The translations under genes and the position numbers were made by a program. 20,523 bases of DNA from a virus: IMG/VR virus record IMGVR_UViG_3300045115_000039, positions 1 to 20,523 of that record; one strand, given 5' to 3'. This document shows positions 5,597 through 12,998 of the stretch, in pieces; the stretch's first letter is position 1, and every line of letters begins with the position of its first letter. The notes beneath the pieces were generated by a model. The model saw nothing but the letters and a program-made list of their open reading frames with translations, was not told the DNA's origin and searched no databases.

Positions 5597-6313
5597 TTAA
5601 GGTATATGATGTTGTTTTGCATGATTTTCAACTGCAAGTAGTTTCGAATTTTTTTCATGGCCTTGAAGTGTATAGACTAATGCTAAAGTGTCCATTTCCT
5701 TGAATGCTTTCTTGAATGCAGCCCAATGAATTGAATAAACCCTGAGCCAAGTTGAACGCTCCACGCTTAACATGCGGGCCAGTGCCGCACCGGCATACTC
5801 CTGATACGTATCGTTATTACGCGAGGCAGCAACTTCTTGCGCCGCCAGCCAGACAAGCCCTACCAGTTTTTTAGTGACACGGTCCTGGATTTTTTTGCCG
5901 CTATGCTGACGCTGAAACTCTTCCCATACGTGCTGGCACATTAACCTCTGGTACCGGAAAGCAAGGTCATGCCCATAGCAGTACCGCACCCATGCCTGCA
6001 AATGCTCCCCTAGACCATTGACCGAACGACGCCATGCTGAACAAGCGAACTCCGCATCCTTAATAGGCGGTAAAGGTCGGCGACGGCTCCTTGTCTCAAG
6101 AACATAAAGTGGAGTGGCCATCGTTTTCACAACCTTGGATCCACAACCTTCCCCACCATCCATGACGATTTCAGGATGGCGCCGGGGGTATTTGTTCTTA
6201 TCTGCTGGTGGATGCTCACTGAACGCCTGCAGCTGTCCTTTTGTCGATCCTGATAAATCCGCCAGCGCACGGCGCAGTTCAATCCGCGTAAATTCCAGTT
6301 CTTGTAAATTCAT
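5597..6313 (-). CDS. Q-like late antitermination protein
   Basis: The 238-residue basic protein begins MNLQELEFTRIELRRALADL and contains PPADKNKYPRRHPEIVMDGG, LETRSRRRPLPPIKDAEFAC and LGEHLQAWVRYCYGHDL. I recall this pattern from proteins annotated as phage antitermination protein Q in enterobacterial prophages. It differs from the lambda and 82 Q families. Such proteins bind at the late promoter and make RNA polymerase ignore terminators. Position supports the role: last gene of the early operon, upstream of a late promoter, terminators and lysis genes. The start with GAG/GGAG upstream was preferred over a TTG seven codons earlier. The upstream DUF968 gene ends 21 bases before it. Confidence 0.72.
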   Translation of the reverse strand: MNLQELEFTRIELRRALADLSGSTKGQLQAFSEHPPADKNKYPRRHPEIVMDGGEGCGSKVVKTMATPLYVLETRSRRRPLPPIKDAEFACSAWRRSVNGLGEHLQAWVRYCYGHDLAFRYQRLMCQHVWEEFQRQHSGKKIQDRVTKKLVGLVWLAAQEVAASRNNDTYQEYAGAALARMLSVERSTWLRVYSIHWAAFKKAFKEMDTLALVYTLQGHEKNSKLLAVENHAKQHHIP

Positions 6314-6334
6314 TATGCTCAGCGCTCCATACAA

Positions 6335-7396
6335 TTACGCTTTTGTTATTACGCCGATCGCCAGCGCTCGATTCATAAACCGGAATAGCAGCTCCAGCTG
6401 GGTACCGTGTTTTTTCTCGAACGCTGTAACATCAGCATGTAATTTGTCGTGACACTCTCTGCACAGAGGGATCACGAACAAATCTTGGGCTTTAGTGGCG
6501 GTACCGCCCATGCCGTGACCAATGACATGGTGTGGATCATCCGCTGGCCGCCGGCAACCTTCACAGGGCTGGGTTTTAACCCATCGGGTATAGTCCTCAT
6601 TCACCCACCTGCGGTATTTTGGGCGCAACATAAATGATTCAGGGGATTCAGGATCCGCATGCAGAGCCAGAACCTTTGGCTGGTCATAGGCCACTTCCTT
6701 ATTTGCTCCATGCTTTAATTTCGCAGCCGTGACCGCAGGGCTGACCTTCTTCTGCAAAATGCTTTTTGCCGGGGGCATCGGCACAATGTCACTTTCTCGA
6801 TATACGGATAAAAACGGCTCATCCGGTAAGCGAAGCGCATGCTGGGCCATCCTTTCCGTAATTGCATCAGCAATGCCTGAGTAAACAGCCCACCAGCACA
6901 ATTCACCGAGGGATAGTTCACGCTCGTTGTTGTAGCCAAGCGAAGACAAGACAGAACTGATCAGCCAGTTAATGAGATTACGCCGGGCCAGTTCTGCCAG
7001 CGCCGCGGTGTTTTGCTCACGCAGCTGGTTATCGCAATGCCAACAAAGCATCATTGATCCAGGGGGATGTCGCATCGATACCAGCTCATGGTGGTGATAA
7101 TCAGTGTGTGGGTACTGGCATTCCCTCACGTTACGCTCTAACCAGGATTCCAACCCGGACAAACCGCCTGCTGCACGGATAACTCTCTCGTCGGTGAAGA
7201 ATTCCTCGAGGGACTTATCTTCTGCCAGCGGCTGCCTGGCATCAGGGACGAGCCCCGACGGAAGCCCAGCCATGCTTTTTGGCTGAGGCTCCACCAGCAC
7301 ACGCCCCTGTTGAAACAGAGACATCAGTTCGCTACCCGGCTTTAAAACCACAAGCCCCAGGCGCGGAACAGTCTCGGCTGTAAACAGTCCTCTCAC
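6335..7396 (-). CDS. DUF968-type protein with C-terminal HNH-like zinc nuclease domain
   Basis: The 353-residue protein has two parts. Residues 1-260 include a cysteine pair (MLCWHCDNQL) and helical segments. The C-terminal domain (about 263-340) has CEGC, DDPHHVIGHGMGG, then LCRECHDKLH. This is a Cys4 zinc ribbon with the HH of an HNH nuclease motif, as in DUF968 proteins and related to phage P1 Ref by recall. Such proteins occupy the nin position, where other phages have NinG or RusA, and may act in recombination. The GTG start overlaps the upstream stop (GTGA), giving coupled translation. The nuclease role is inferred from the motif. Confidence 0.8.
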   Translation of the reverse strand: MRGLFTAETVPRLGLVVLKPGSELMSLFQQGRVLVEPQPKSMAGLPSGLVPDARQPLAEDKSLEEFFTDERVIRAAGGLSGLESWLERNVRECQYPHTDYHHHELVSMRHPPGSMMLCWHCDNQLREQNTAALAELARRNLINWLISSVLSSLGYNNERELSLGELCWWAVYSGIADAITERMAQHALRLPDEPFLSVYRESDIVPMPPAKSILQKKVSPAVTAAKLKHGANKEVAYDQPKVLALHADPESPESFMLRPKYRRWVNEDYTRWVKTQPCEGCRRPADDPHHVIGHGMGGTATKAQDLFVIPLCRECHDKLHADVTAFEKKHGTQLELLFRFMNRALAIGVITKA

Positions 7397-8085
7397 GCGG
7401 CATGCCCCTTAGCGATGTGTGCCGTCCACAAGCCGCCGATCCACTCAATGCCTTTGGGTGTAAAGCGTGCCTGGCTAAAGGCGTAGTTTGTTTCGCTCGT
7501 AGTGCCAGTTTTCACTTCAAACCGCCCGGCAGCAATGTGCTGGTGCCGCGGTGTCAGCACTCCGCCAAGCCGGTACATGATGTCGCTCTCAATGAGGAAC
7601 AAGCGGAAATCTGTTTCCTTGGCCTGCAACAGCTTTGCCACCTGGCGGAAAGACATTGAGCCTTTGGCAGTACAATACCGATCGACAAACTCAACTTTCG
7701 GCGCGGCAGCGGCTAACTGCTGGCTGAGTTGTTCTTTCTGCTCGGCAAGATCCGCGGCGAGACGTAATGCCTCCGGCAATGTTTGCGGGACACTGACGGC
7801 CTGGCTGTTCTCCAGCTCTTGCCAACGATCGACAACAGCGGCGGTAAATTCTGGCGATAGTCTGGCGACGATCACCAGAGAATCACGTTTGTTGAACCAA
7901 TACTCCTCGTATGTTTGCCCGTTTTGCGGGTGTGTGTAGGGGGTGTGCGCCAACGGCGCGGTTAAAAGACCAGCAGATGCAAGGCGCTCAGCTGAGCGTT
8001 TCACATCACCATGTTTGCTCTGCACCAGCCGGGCAATTTCACGGCTGGACATTGTCACAACACCCTTTGCGGTTAACTGATTCAT
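7393..8085 (-). CDS. Rha/KilAC-type phage antirepressor-like regulatory protein
   Basis: The 230-residue protein has an N-terminal Rha-like domain (MSSREIARLVQSKHGDVKRS, then NGQTYEEYWFNKRDSLVIVA). A short Gln/Ala-rich linker follows (about 110-122). The C-terminal KilAC/ANT DNA-binding-type domain (about 123-225) carries FRQVAKLLQ, DIMYRLGG and ARFTPKGIEWI. Proteins of this build act as antirepressors or regulators in temperate phages. It sits in the early operon between the C5 methyltransferase and the DUF968 gene. The chosen ATG has GGAG seven bases upstream. An in-frame start 16 codons earlier would overlap the methyltransferase and lacks that signal. Confidence 0.82.
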   Translation of the reverse strand: MNQLTAKGVVTMSSREIARLVQSKHGDVKRSAERLASAGLLTAPLAHTPYTHPQNGQTYEEYWFNKRDSLVIVARLSPEFTAAVVDRWQELENSQAVSVPQTLPEALRLAADLAEQKEQLSQQLAAAAPKVEFVDRYCTAKGSMSFRQVAKLLQAKETDFRLFLIESDIMYRLGGVLTPRHQHIAAGRFEVKTGTTSETNYAFSQARFTPKGIEWIGGLWTAHIAKGHAA

Positions 8086-8099
8086 GCTATTTCTCCATA

Positions 8100-10037
8100 T
8101 CAGGCGGCTGCACCCGCCTTTTGATTTGCACATAATTCAGGAAGATTTGCCTCTACCAGCGCATGAGCGAACGGCGGCGGTACTGCGTTACCGCAGCGCG
8201 CTACCTGCTTGTCTTTGGCGTAACGATTGCCCCGATAGTCCTGATCGATAACGTAGCCGTCAGGGAAGCCCTGCGCCTTATAAAGCTCATGCGGTTGTAG
8301 CATGCGCATTCCGATATCGACGATCTGGTACTTAACTCCTTCGATCGTCACCAGCCATTCATCCTCGCTTTCACCGCAGTAGGTTTCGAGGAATGTCCGG
8401 ACCTCGCCAACGTGCTGGCCACCAGCGGTAATCGTCGGCATAGGTGTATCCATGGTCTGACCGTCGCGGCAGGTTCCGCGCAGCTTCACCAGGTGCGACG
8501 CAACTACCGCGTGATGATCAACGGTAGTGACTGAGTGGGCAGGCTTATCCATACCAACACCCGGCCCCGTGTAATTCCCACCATAGTGCTTCGCCAGGAA
8601 CGCGCTCACCGTCGCAAACTTATTACCACCAGCAGTGACCGTGCCGAGCGGGTTATTCAGTTGAAGAACACGCGGTTCTTGCCCTGGGCGTTCGCCGTAT
8701 CCCATCTGGATCAGTGTTGGGGTTACCAGCTGCGATTTACCGCCACCGCCAGCAGTAATCGTTGCGCTAGGCTCGTCTGCCCTGTGCCCAACACTGGCAC
8801 CAAACTGGCGGGCGATGACAGGAGCAACCACACACGCGCGGGACTGCTTGAGGATTGTATGAGCGGGTTTATCCAGCGGGCGCGGCTTTGCCTGGTACTC
8901 ACTGCCGCCATTGCCCGCCAGGAACGGTGTCAGCGCGGCCTCAACTACACCAAGCGCATGCCCATTACCGCCCGGGCGAGCCGAAGTACCAGCGGTGACA
9001 GTTGGTACCGGCTCGGTCACTGGCTGCCCGGTGGCCCCGGTGCGGAATTTAGTAAGATGCGGTACCGCCAGCGCGTAGCCATGCTTTTTAGTGATGGTCT
9101 GCAATGGCTCTAACAACGATTGCCCGCGGAAACAGTCATACCCTCCTTTCGTCGTGGTGTGATTACACTTCACGATGAAAGGTGATGCGCTTTCGATAAC
9201 AAAGCGCTGGATGCCGCGCGCGATACGTTTGAGGGTATTTTCCGCCAGTGGCTTTTTGCGGTCGAAGATGGACCGGGCCGGGATATTCCAGTCAATGCAC
9301 TCCGCCGCGGTACGCCATGGCGCCAGCTTGCCGCTTTGTACTTCCAGTGATTTTGGATCCCCATGAGTCGCTTCAGGCCAATGAATCTTGCGGCCGTCAC
9401 AGCGCATGACCATGAAGAAACGCTTTCTAATCGTCGGCGCGCCGTAGTCACAAGCGCGCAGCTCCCGATAATCAACCTCATAACCAAGCCCCGCGATCAG
9501 CTGTTGCGCCTGCTGGCCGTGCGGCTCAATGGCAAGAAATTCACAAACCTCAGCCAGTGCTGGGTGATTCGCCGCGATACCAGTCGACAGCATGCCGACA
9601 AATGCCTCGAAAGTTTCACCAGCGCGCTCAGGATCCGGGCGTAATTCCTCATCCAGCAGCGGGCCCCATGTCTTAAATTCTTCGACGTTCTCCAGCATCA
9701 TGACGCGGGGACGTACCGCCAGCGCCCAGCGCAGGACAATCCACGCCAGCCCGCGAATCTCTTTCTTAACTGGCTTAGCGCCCTTTGCTTTGGAAAAATG
9801 GCGGCAGTCAGGGCTAAACCAGGCCAGGCCGACAGGTTTACCGCTGGTGGCTGCGATTGGGTCAACATCAAACACCGACTCGCAATAATGCAGCGTGTCC
9901 GGGTGATTCGTCTTATGCATCGCAATAGCGTTTTCGTCGTGGTTAATAGCGATATCGACGCTACGCCCGATCGCCAGTTCAATGCCGGTACTTGCGCCGC
10001 CGCCGCCAGCAAAGTTATCAACGATGATCTCACGCAT
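8100..10037 (-). CDS. C5-cytosine DNA methyltransferase with a repeat-containing recognition domain
   Basis: The 645-residue enzyme methylates cytosine in DNA. Motif I is DNFAGGGGASTG (7-18). The motif IV loop is SPDCRHFSKAKG with catalytic C78 (PDC rather than the usual PCQ). Motif VI is ENV (116-118), motif VIII TIRKRFF (202-208), motif IX-like RMLQPHELYKAQGFPDG (579-595) and motif X RCGNAVPP (614-621). The target region between VIII and IX (about 285-547) is unusually long and consists of seven related modules of 32-48 residues. Each has a core like DEPSATITAG. The start overlaps the Dam gene by eight bases; 24 upstream in-frame codons were excluded. No endonuclease is adjacent. Confidence 0.93.
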   Translation of the reverse strand: MREIIVDNFAGGGGASTGIELAIGRSVDIAINHDENAIAMHKTNHPDTLHYCESVFDVDPIAATSGKPVGLAWFSPDCRHFSKAKGAKPVKKEIRGLAWIVLRWALAVRPRVMMLENVEEFKTWGPLLDEELRPDPERAGETFEAFVGMLSTGIAANHPALAEVCEFLAIEPHGQQAQQLIAGLGYEVDYRELRACDYGAPTIRKRFFMVMRCDGRKIHWPEATHGDPKSLEVQSGKLAPWRTAAECIDWNIPARSIFDRKKPLAENTLKRIARGIQRFVIESASPFIVKCNHTTTKGGYDCFRGQSLLEPLQTITKKHGYALAVPHLTKFRTGATGQPVTEPVPTVTAGTSARPGGNGHALGVVEAALTPFLAGNGGSEYQAKPRPLDKPAHTILKQSRACVVAPVIARQFGASVGHRADEPSATITAGGGGKSQLVTPTLIQMGYGERPGQEPRVLQLNNPLGTVTAGGNKFATVSAFLAKHYGGNYTGPGVGMDKPAHSVTTVDHHAVVASHLVKLRGTCRDGQTMDTPMPTITAGGQHVGEVRTFLETYCGESEDEWLVTIEGVKYQIVDIGMRMLQPHELYKAQGFPDGYVIDQDYRGNRYAKDKQVARCGNAVPPPFAHALVEANLPELCANQKAGAAA

Positions 10038-10929
10038 TGGCGGCCCCCTGCATACTGCTAACCAAACCACCAGCGATTGTGATGATTTCGGTGGTGGACA
10101 TCCGCTCAAGCCAGAGCTGATTGATATTTGCCTTCAACTTGTTTTGCTGTCCCAGCGCCAGAGAATCCGCGCCCTCTACCTGACTAAATACCAGACCGAC
10201 TTCAAGCGGCCAGATACGCGATTCTTCCTCAGGCTGATCTACAGGGGCAGGTGTGGCTTCTTTCGATGTTGCAGGTAGAGAAAATTTTGCCGCGGCAAAG
10301 TTTGCCAGTGCCATCGCGGCGCGCCCTTTTTCTTCCAACTCGGTGCGATTGATGTAACTGAAGCGCTCACCGCGCCAAGCCTTGTCGAACACCACAATTG
10401 CACCAGCAAAGAACGCGCTGGTAGGCTGCTGCTTTGCATCCAGGGGAACGAACCATTCAGGAAGATCGAAACCAATGCGGCCACGGATAAATGTGAAGTG
10501 ATCTGCCTCTTCAGGCCACCACGTCTCACTCGTCGCAGACTTAATGAGAAAAACGTACCGACCACCCTTTTCTCGCATTGCCATAGCATGATTAATGATG
10601 TGGGTCATCCCCGTAACCGCCTGCTTTTGATGGTACTGCGATCGGCTGTATGGAGGGTTAGCAAACGCGGCGCCACCGAGCTCTGCCAGACGCTCAGACC
10701 AATCCTGAGTAAGCGCGTTATCTTCTGCGGTATACCATGCAGGACACTTCGCGTTGCTGTCGTCGGCAAAAAGGTCCAACACCAGAGGACCGAACATCGC
10801 ATTAATCCCCCAAAACAACAGATCCGGAGTGCGCCATTGATCGCCGACCTCTTTCAACTCGTGGGTTGGTTTAGAGCGCAGTTGAGCCAGCGCGCGGCAA
10901 TATTTGCTATCAGCATTCATGCTCATCAT
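10030..10929 (-). CDS. Phage N6-adenine DNA methyltransferase (Dam-like)
   Basis: The 299-residue protein has the phage DNA N-6-adenine-methyltransferase pattern. It shows GDQWRTPDLLFW (29-40), LDLFAD (51-56) and the catalytic NPPYS (91-95), followed by FIRGRIGFDLPEW and SAFFAGAIVVF. The SAM-binding and catalytic parts occupy about residues 25-200. The C-terminal 100 residues (rich in Ala, Pro, Glu) are an extension I do not recognise. The ATG overlaps the stop of the O-like gene as ATGA, with GGGGAG just upstream; a second ATG follows directly. It is solitary and probably helps phage DNA escape restriction or marks it for replication or packaging control. Confidence 0.92.
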   Translation of the reverse strand: MMSMNADSKYCRALAQLRSKPTHELKEVGDQWRTPDLLFWGINAMFGPLVLDLFADDSNAKCPAWYTAEDNALTQDWSERLAELGGAAFANPPYSRSQYHQKQAVTGMTHIINHAMAMREKGGRYVFLIKSATSETWWPEEADHFTFIRGRIGFDLPEWFVPLDAKQQPTSAFFAGAIVVFDKAWRGERFSYINRTELEEKGRAAMALANFAAAKFSLPATSKEATPAPVDQPEEESRIWPLEVGLVFSQVEGADSLALGQQNKLKANINQLWLERMSTTEIITIAGGLVSSMQGAANA

Positions 10930-11789
10930 TTCGCTCCCCTGAAGCCAGCTGGAATGGCTTTATCTGGTCCACCAAATTTCATCGGATCATGCTTACGGAT
11001 TGAGCCCCAGTACTGTCGTTCTGGACGTCCTGCTGCGTCCCACTTATTTGCGGATTGCAGGTAACCTGGGAATTTTGATGGCAGAAACAACGTTGTTGGG
11101 CGCAGATATTCGGCCATTTTCAGATCCTCGCCCCACTTCTCGACGCTGTAATCCACCACCAACAGCAGCTCATCGGGCGTAAACCCGTCAGCTAGGCGAG
11201 CCCGGATGTTTTCCAAGGACGATTTGCAGACCTGATACCGTGATCCGGTGGTCTTGTTCAGATGTGATAAAACCTGCTTCGCCTGATCGGTGATAACCAC
11301 CACAGGGTCGGGTTGCGCAGCAACGGGACAAGAATGTTTTTTATCTGATGGATCAGTAGTTGTATTTACTGACGGATCCCCCCCAGATTCTGACGGGTGA
11401 AAACCGCCTTTTTCATCGTTTTTTGATGCCTCAGATTTTGACGCGTCGGTTTTTGATGCATCAGATTTTGATGCGTCAGAATCTGACAGGTGAGAAAAGG
11501 CAGCAGCCTGTAATTTCGCAACATTGAGATGGTAAACGTTTGATGCATTGCGGTTGCCTTTACGGCGCTGCTGGCGGGTTAACCACCCGTCTTTTTCCAG
11601 TTGAGATATGGCTGTGCGAACAGTGCTCTCACCGGCACCAATCTGGCGCGCGATGGTAGCGATGGAAGGCCAGCTAACCCCTTCATCACTGCTGAAGTCT
11701 GCCAGACGCGCCATGATGGCAACGCTGGACAGCTTCATGCCAGAAGCGGCACAAGCGTCCCAAACGTAACCCGTTAATTTAGTGCTCAT
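10926..11789 (-). CDS. O-like replication initiator with internal origin
   Basis: The 287-residue protein has an N-terminal helix-turn-helix domain (about 20-85, with SWPSIATIARQIGAGESTVR and AISQLEKDGWLTRQQRR). A linker carries four DASK-type repeats (104-123). A C-terminal domain (about 168-245) contains LNKTTGSRYQ, TPDELLLVVDYSVEKW and YLRPTTLFLPSKFPGYL. That end matches the conserved phage replication C-terminal domain (Phg_2220_C) by recall. The DNA encoding the linker is a 15-base tandem repeat, likely the origin. This mirrors lambda O, where iterons lie inside the gene. The ATG has AGGA five bases upstream. No helicase or helicase-loader gene follows; Dam comes next. Confidence 0.85.
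   Translation of the reverse strand: MSTKLTGYVWDACAASGMKLSSVAIMARLADFSSDEGVSWPSIATIARQIGAGESTVRTAISQLEKDGWLTRQQRRKGNRNASNVYHLNVAKLQAAAFSHLSDSDASKSDASKTDASKSEASKNDEKGGFHPSESGGDPSVNTTTDPSDKKHSCPVAAQPDPVVVITDQAKQVLSHLNKTTGSRYQVCKSSLENIRARLADGFTPDELLLVVDYSVEKWGEDLKMAEYLRPTTLFLPSKFPGYLQSANKWDAAGRPERQYWGSIRKHDPMKFGGPDKAIPAGFRGAK
11421..11480. repeat. Iteron array: four 15-base tandem repeats, probable replication origin
   Basis: Four contiguous units occur on the plus strand: TTTTGATGCCTCAGA, TTTTGACGCGTCGGT, TTTTGATGCATCAGA and TTTTGATGCGTCAGA. The related flanking sequence GATTCTGACGGGTGA (from about 11387) and ATCTGACAGGTGA (11481) extend the pattern. On the coding-strand 3' side, an AT-rich stretch around 11335-11375 contains CAGTA/TACTG and other short inverted repeats. 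Tandem binding sites inside the initiator gene next to an AT-rich segment is the lambda origin plan. Confidence 0.72.
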
Positions 11790-11958
11790 GGTCGTCCTTT
11801 AACTCTGTAAACTTGCGCTTGAATTGTTCGAGCGGGCTGAAACATTCGTGGTTATAACCATCCCGCAGGTAGATAACTCGTTGAGTCTCTGGCTCCCACC
11901 GGATAACCCTAACGGGGATCCCTCTGTGGTCTTTGAACCTTCGGTTAACTTCGCGCAT
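11779..11958 (-). CDS. DUF4222-like small protein
   Basis: The 59-residue protein starts MREVNRRFKDHRGIPVRVIR and continues with TQRVIYLRDGYNHECFSPLE and FKRKFTEL. This matches what I recall of the DUF4222 family, common upstream of replication genes in lambdoid phages, function unknown. AGGAAGG lies about ten bases before the ATG, and the gene overlaps the start of the O-like gene by 11 bases. It lies almost wholly inside the 3' part of the frame at 11799-12125, in a different frame. The family match makes this the better supported of the two. Confidence 0.75.
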   Translation of the reverse strand: MREVNRRFKDHRGIPVRVIRWEPETQRVIYLRDGYNHECFSPLEQFKRKFTELKDDHEH

Positions 11959-12125
11959 AAGCGTTTCGCCTTCCTGTAGTAAACCCCCACAATTGCGACC
12001 GCCCGACTGTGGTTACATGGCACCCAGCGGTTTGCTATTCTGCGTTCATACCGAAACAACGGAGCGCCCGGTACCGGGATCATCCTGAGTTGCGGCAAAC
12101 GGTTAAAAGCCGTTAAACTGGTCAT
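11799..12125 (-). CDS. Hypothetical phage protein, 108 residues, 3' half overlaps the DUF4222 gene
   Basis: The N-terminal 65 residues (MTSLTAFNRLPQLRMIPVPG, later RYERRIANRWVPCNHSRAVA and YYRKAKRLCAKLTEG) look like a real basic phage protein that I recall as a hypothetical in lambdoid phages. The remaining residues (Ser, Thr and Gly-rich) are read out of frame across the DUF4222 gene and look like low-information sequence. It may be a true long overlap, or the 3' half may result from a lost stop or a frameshift. GGAG lies 11 bases before the ATG; the start also sits six bases downstream of the CII-like gene's stop. Confidence 0.6.
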   Translation of the reverse strand: MTSLTAFNRLPQLRMIPVPGAPLFRYERRIANRWVPCNHSRAVAIVGVYYRKAKRLCAKLTEGSKTTEGSPLGLSGGSQRLNELSTCGMVITTNVSARSNNSSASLQS

Positions 12126-12130
12126 GCGGA

Positions 12131-12679
12131 TTACTTCTCCATACAAGATTTGTCTGCCACGACGCCCGGAGCTGCACACTCGCGGGCGTCACCTTTTTCC
12201 GGCGCACAAAACACACGGAAAAGCAGCGTCAAATGTTCCTGCCACTTCGCCATCACTTGATAGCTGTTCTCTTCAATCTGGGCGCGTTCCTGAGCATCAA
12301 TAACTCCGTCAGCGGTAGCTTTACGAACGTATTGCGAATGCCTGCCGATCCACTCAACTGACTCCATGAGACGCTGGTTGATATCGCCGTTCTCAATCTC
12401 TTCAACATCAGCCAATGGCACAAAAACACCGTTCGAGTGACGAGCAATAGCGTTCGCTATGTGGTTTGAACCACCAGCACGCTGAAGCACCATCGCCCAA
12501 CCGAGCGGGAAGATCTGATCACCGTCGGTACGCAGCCGGTTAAACAGCGCGTTCTCGGTCACACCCAACCACTCAGCAGCTTCTGAATATCCGCCAGGCA
12601 GTTCGGTGATCGTTTTTTTGATTGCGGCCACCAGCCAGGCTGGCTGCTTATCTACTTTCCATTCAGGTTCTATACCCAC
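12131..12679 (-). CDS. YmfL-family regulator (CII-like DNA-binding protein)
   Basis: The 182-residue protein contains KKTITELPGGYSEAAEWLGV and TENALFNRLRTDGDQIFPLG, a lambda-repressor-like helix-turn-helix. RHSNGVFVPLADVEEIENGD and DINQRLMESVEWIGRHSQYV follow, the pattern of E. coli YmfL and the phage CII-like regulatory family by recall. It occupies the cII position directly after cro. The start is GTG, chosen because AAGGGG lies six bases upstream and because the region before it overlaps cro in another frame. It probably regulates lysogeny or early promoters. The C-terminal third is helical with CAPEKGDARECAAPG near the end. Confidence 0.82.
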   Translation of the reverse strand: MGIEPEWKVDKQPAWLVAAIKKTITELPGGYSEAAEWLGVTENALFNRLRTDGDQIFPLGWAMVLQRAGGSNHIANAIARHSNGVFVPLADVEEIENGDINQRLMESVEWIGRHSQYVRKATADGVIDAQERAQIEENSYQVMAKWQEHLTLLFRVFCAPEKGDARECAAPGVVADKSCMEK

Positions 12680-12716
12680 GGCTAACCCCTTATATCTGTG
12701 GTTTCTTCCCAGATGC

Positions 12717-12905
12717 CTAATCTGTAGGCTTCTGATAAAGGCTGGCGTCGTACTTAAGCTTGCCTTCAGTAATTCGTTCGATAACGAACGCTTGTTTCTG
12801 AGGAATAACCTCTCCCCATCGGCAAACAGCCGGGTGGGAGATCCCAAGAACACTGGCGGTTTTTGATACACCGCCAAAGTGCTCAATAACTTGTGATTTA
12901 CGCAT
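12717..12905 (-). CDS. cro: Cro-like repressor
   Basis: The 62-residue DNA-binding protein reads MRKSQVIEHFGGVSKTASVL then GISHPAVCRWGEVIPQKQAF, a helix-turn-helix (about 12-32). GKLKYDASLYQK follows, typical of P22-type Cro. It is divergent from cI and its leader holds the shared operators. Cro should bind these operators and repress cI and early promoters during lytic growth. The ribosome binding site is strong (AGGAGG, four bases before the ATG). First gene of the rightward early operon. Confidence 0.92.
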   Translation of the reverse strand: MRKSQVIEHFGGVSKTASVLGISHPAVCRWGEVIPQKQAFVIERITEGKLKYDASLYQKPTD

Positions 12906-12934
12906 GGTTCCTCCTAGTTACCTCATGCCTTAAA

Positions 12935-12998
12935 GGTAACAAAAGGTACATTAAATAGCAAACAACAGTTACAAGGAATCAATGTAACATTGGTTACA
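12935..12998. promoter_or_regulatory. Right operator region (three CI/Cro sites) between cro and cI
   Basis: Three 16-base sites follow the form tGTAAC-N4-GTtACA: GGTAACAAAAGGTACA (12935-12950), a weaker GCAAACAACAGTTACA (12958-12973), and the near-perfect palindrome TGTAACATTGGTTACA (12983-12998). Centres are 23 and 25 bases apart, as in lambdoid OR. The last touches the cI start codon. A PR -10 candidate (TTTAAT on the minus strand, 12950-12955) lies between the first two. I see no good -35 for it. Confidence 0.78.

Noticed and set aside
8535-9113. 192-codon plus-strand frame
   Set aside because: Antisense to the repeat region of the C5 methyltransferase; open only because of the repeated codon pattern.
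2810-10929. Restriction-modification system
   Set aside because: Three methyltransferases are present, but no gene in the window shows a restriction endonuclease pattern next to them; the DUF968 HNH domain fits a nin-region protein better.
11421-11480. CRISPR-like array
   Set aside because: The repeats are contiguous without spacers and lie in frame within the initiator gene; they fit iterons.
12680-12950. A putR counterpart on the cro side
   Set aside because: Hairpins exist within cro (around 12775-12790 and 12854-12876), but they are not adjacent pairs like the element at 13795-13841.
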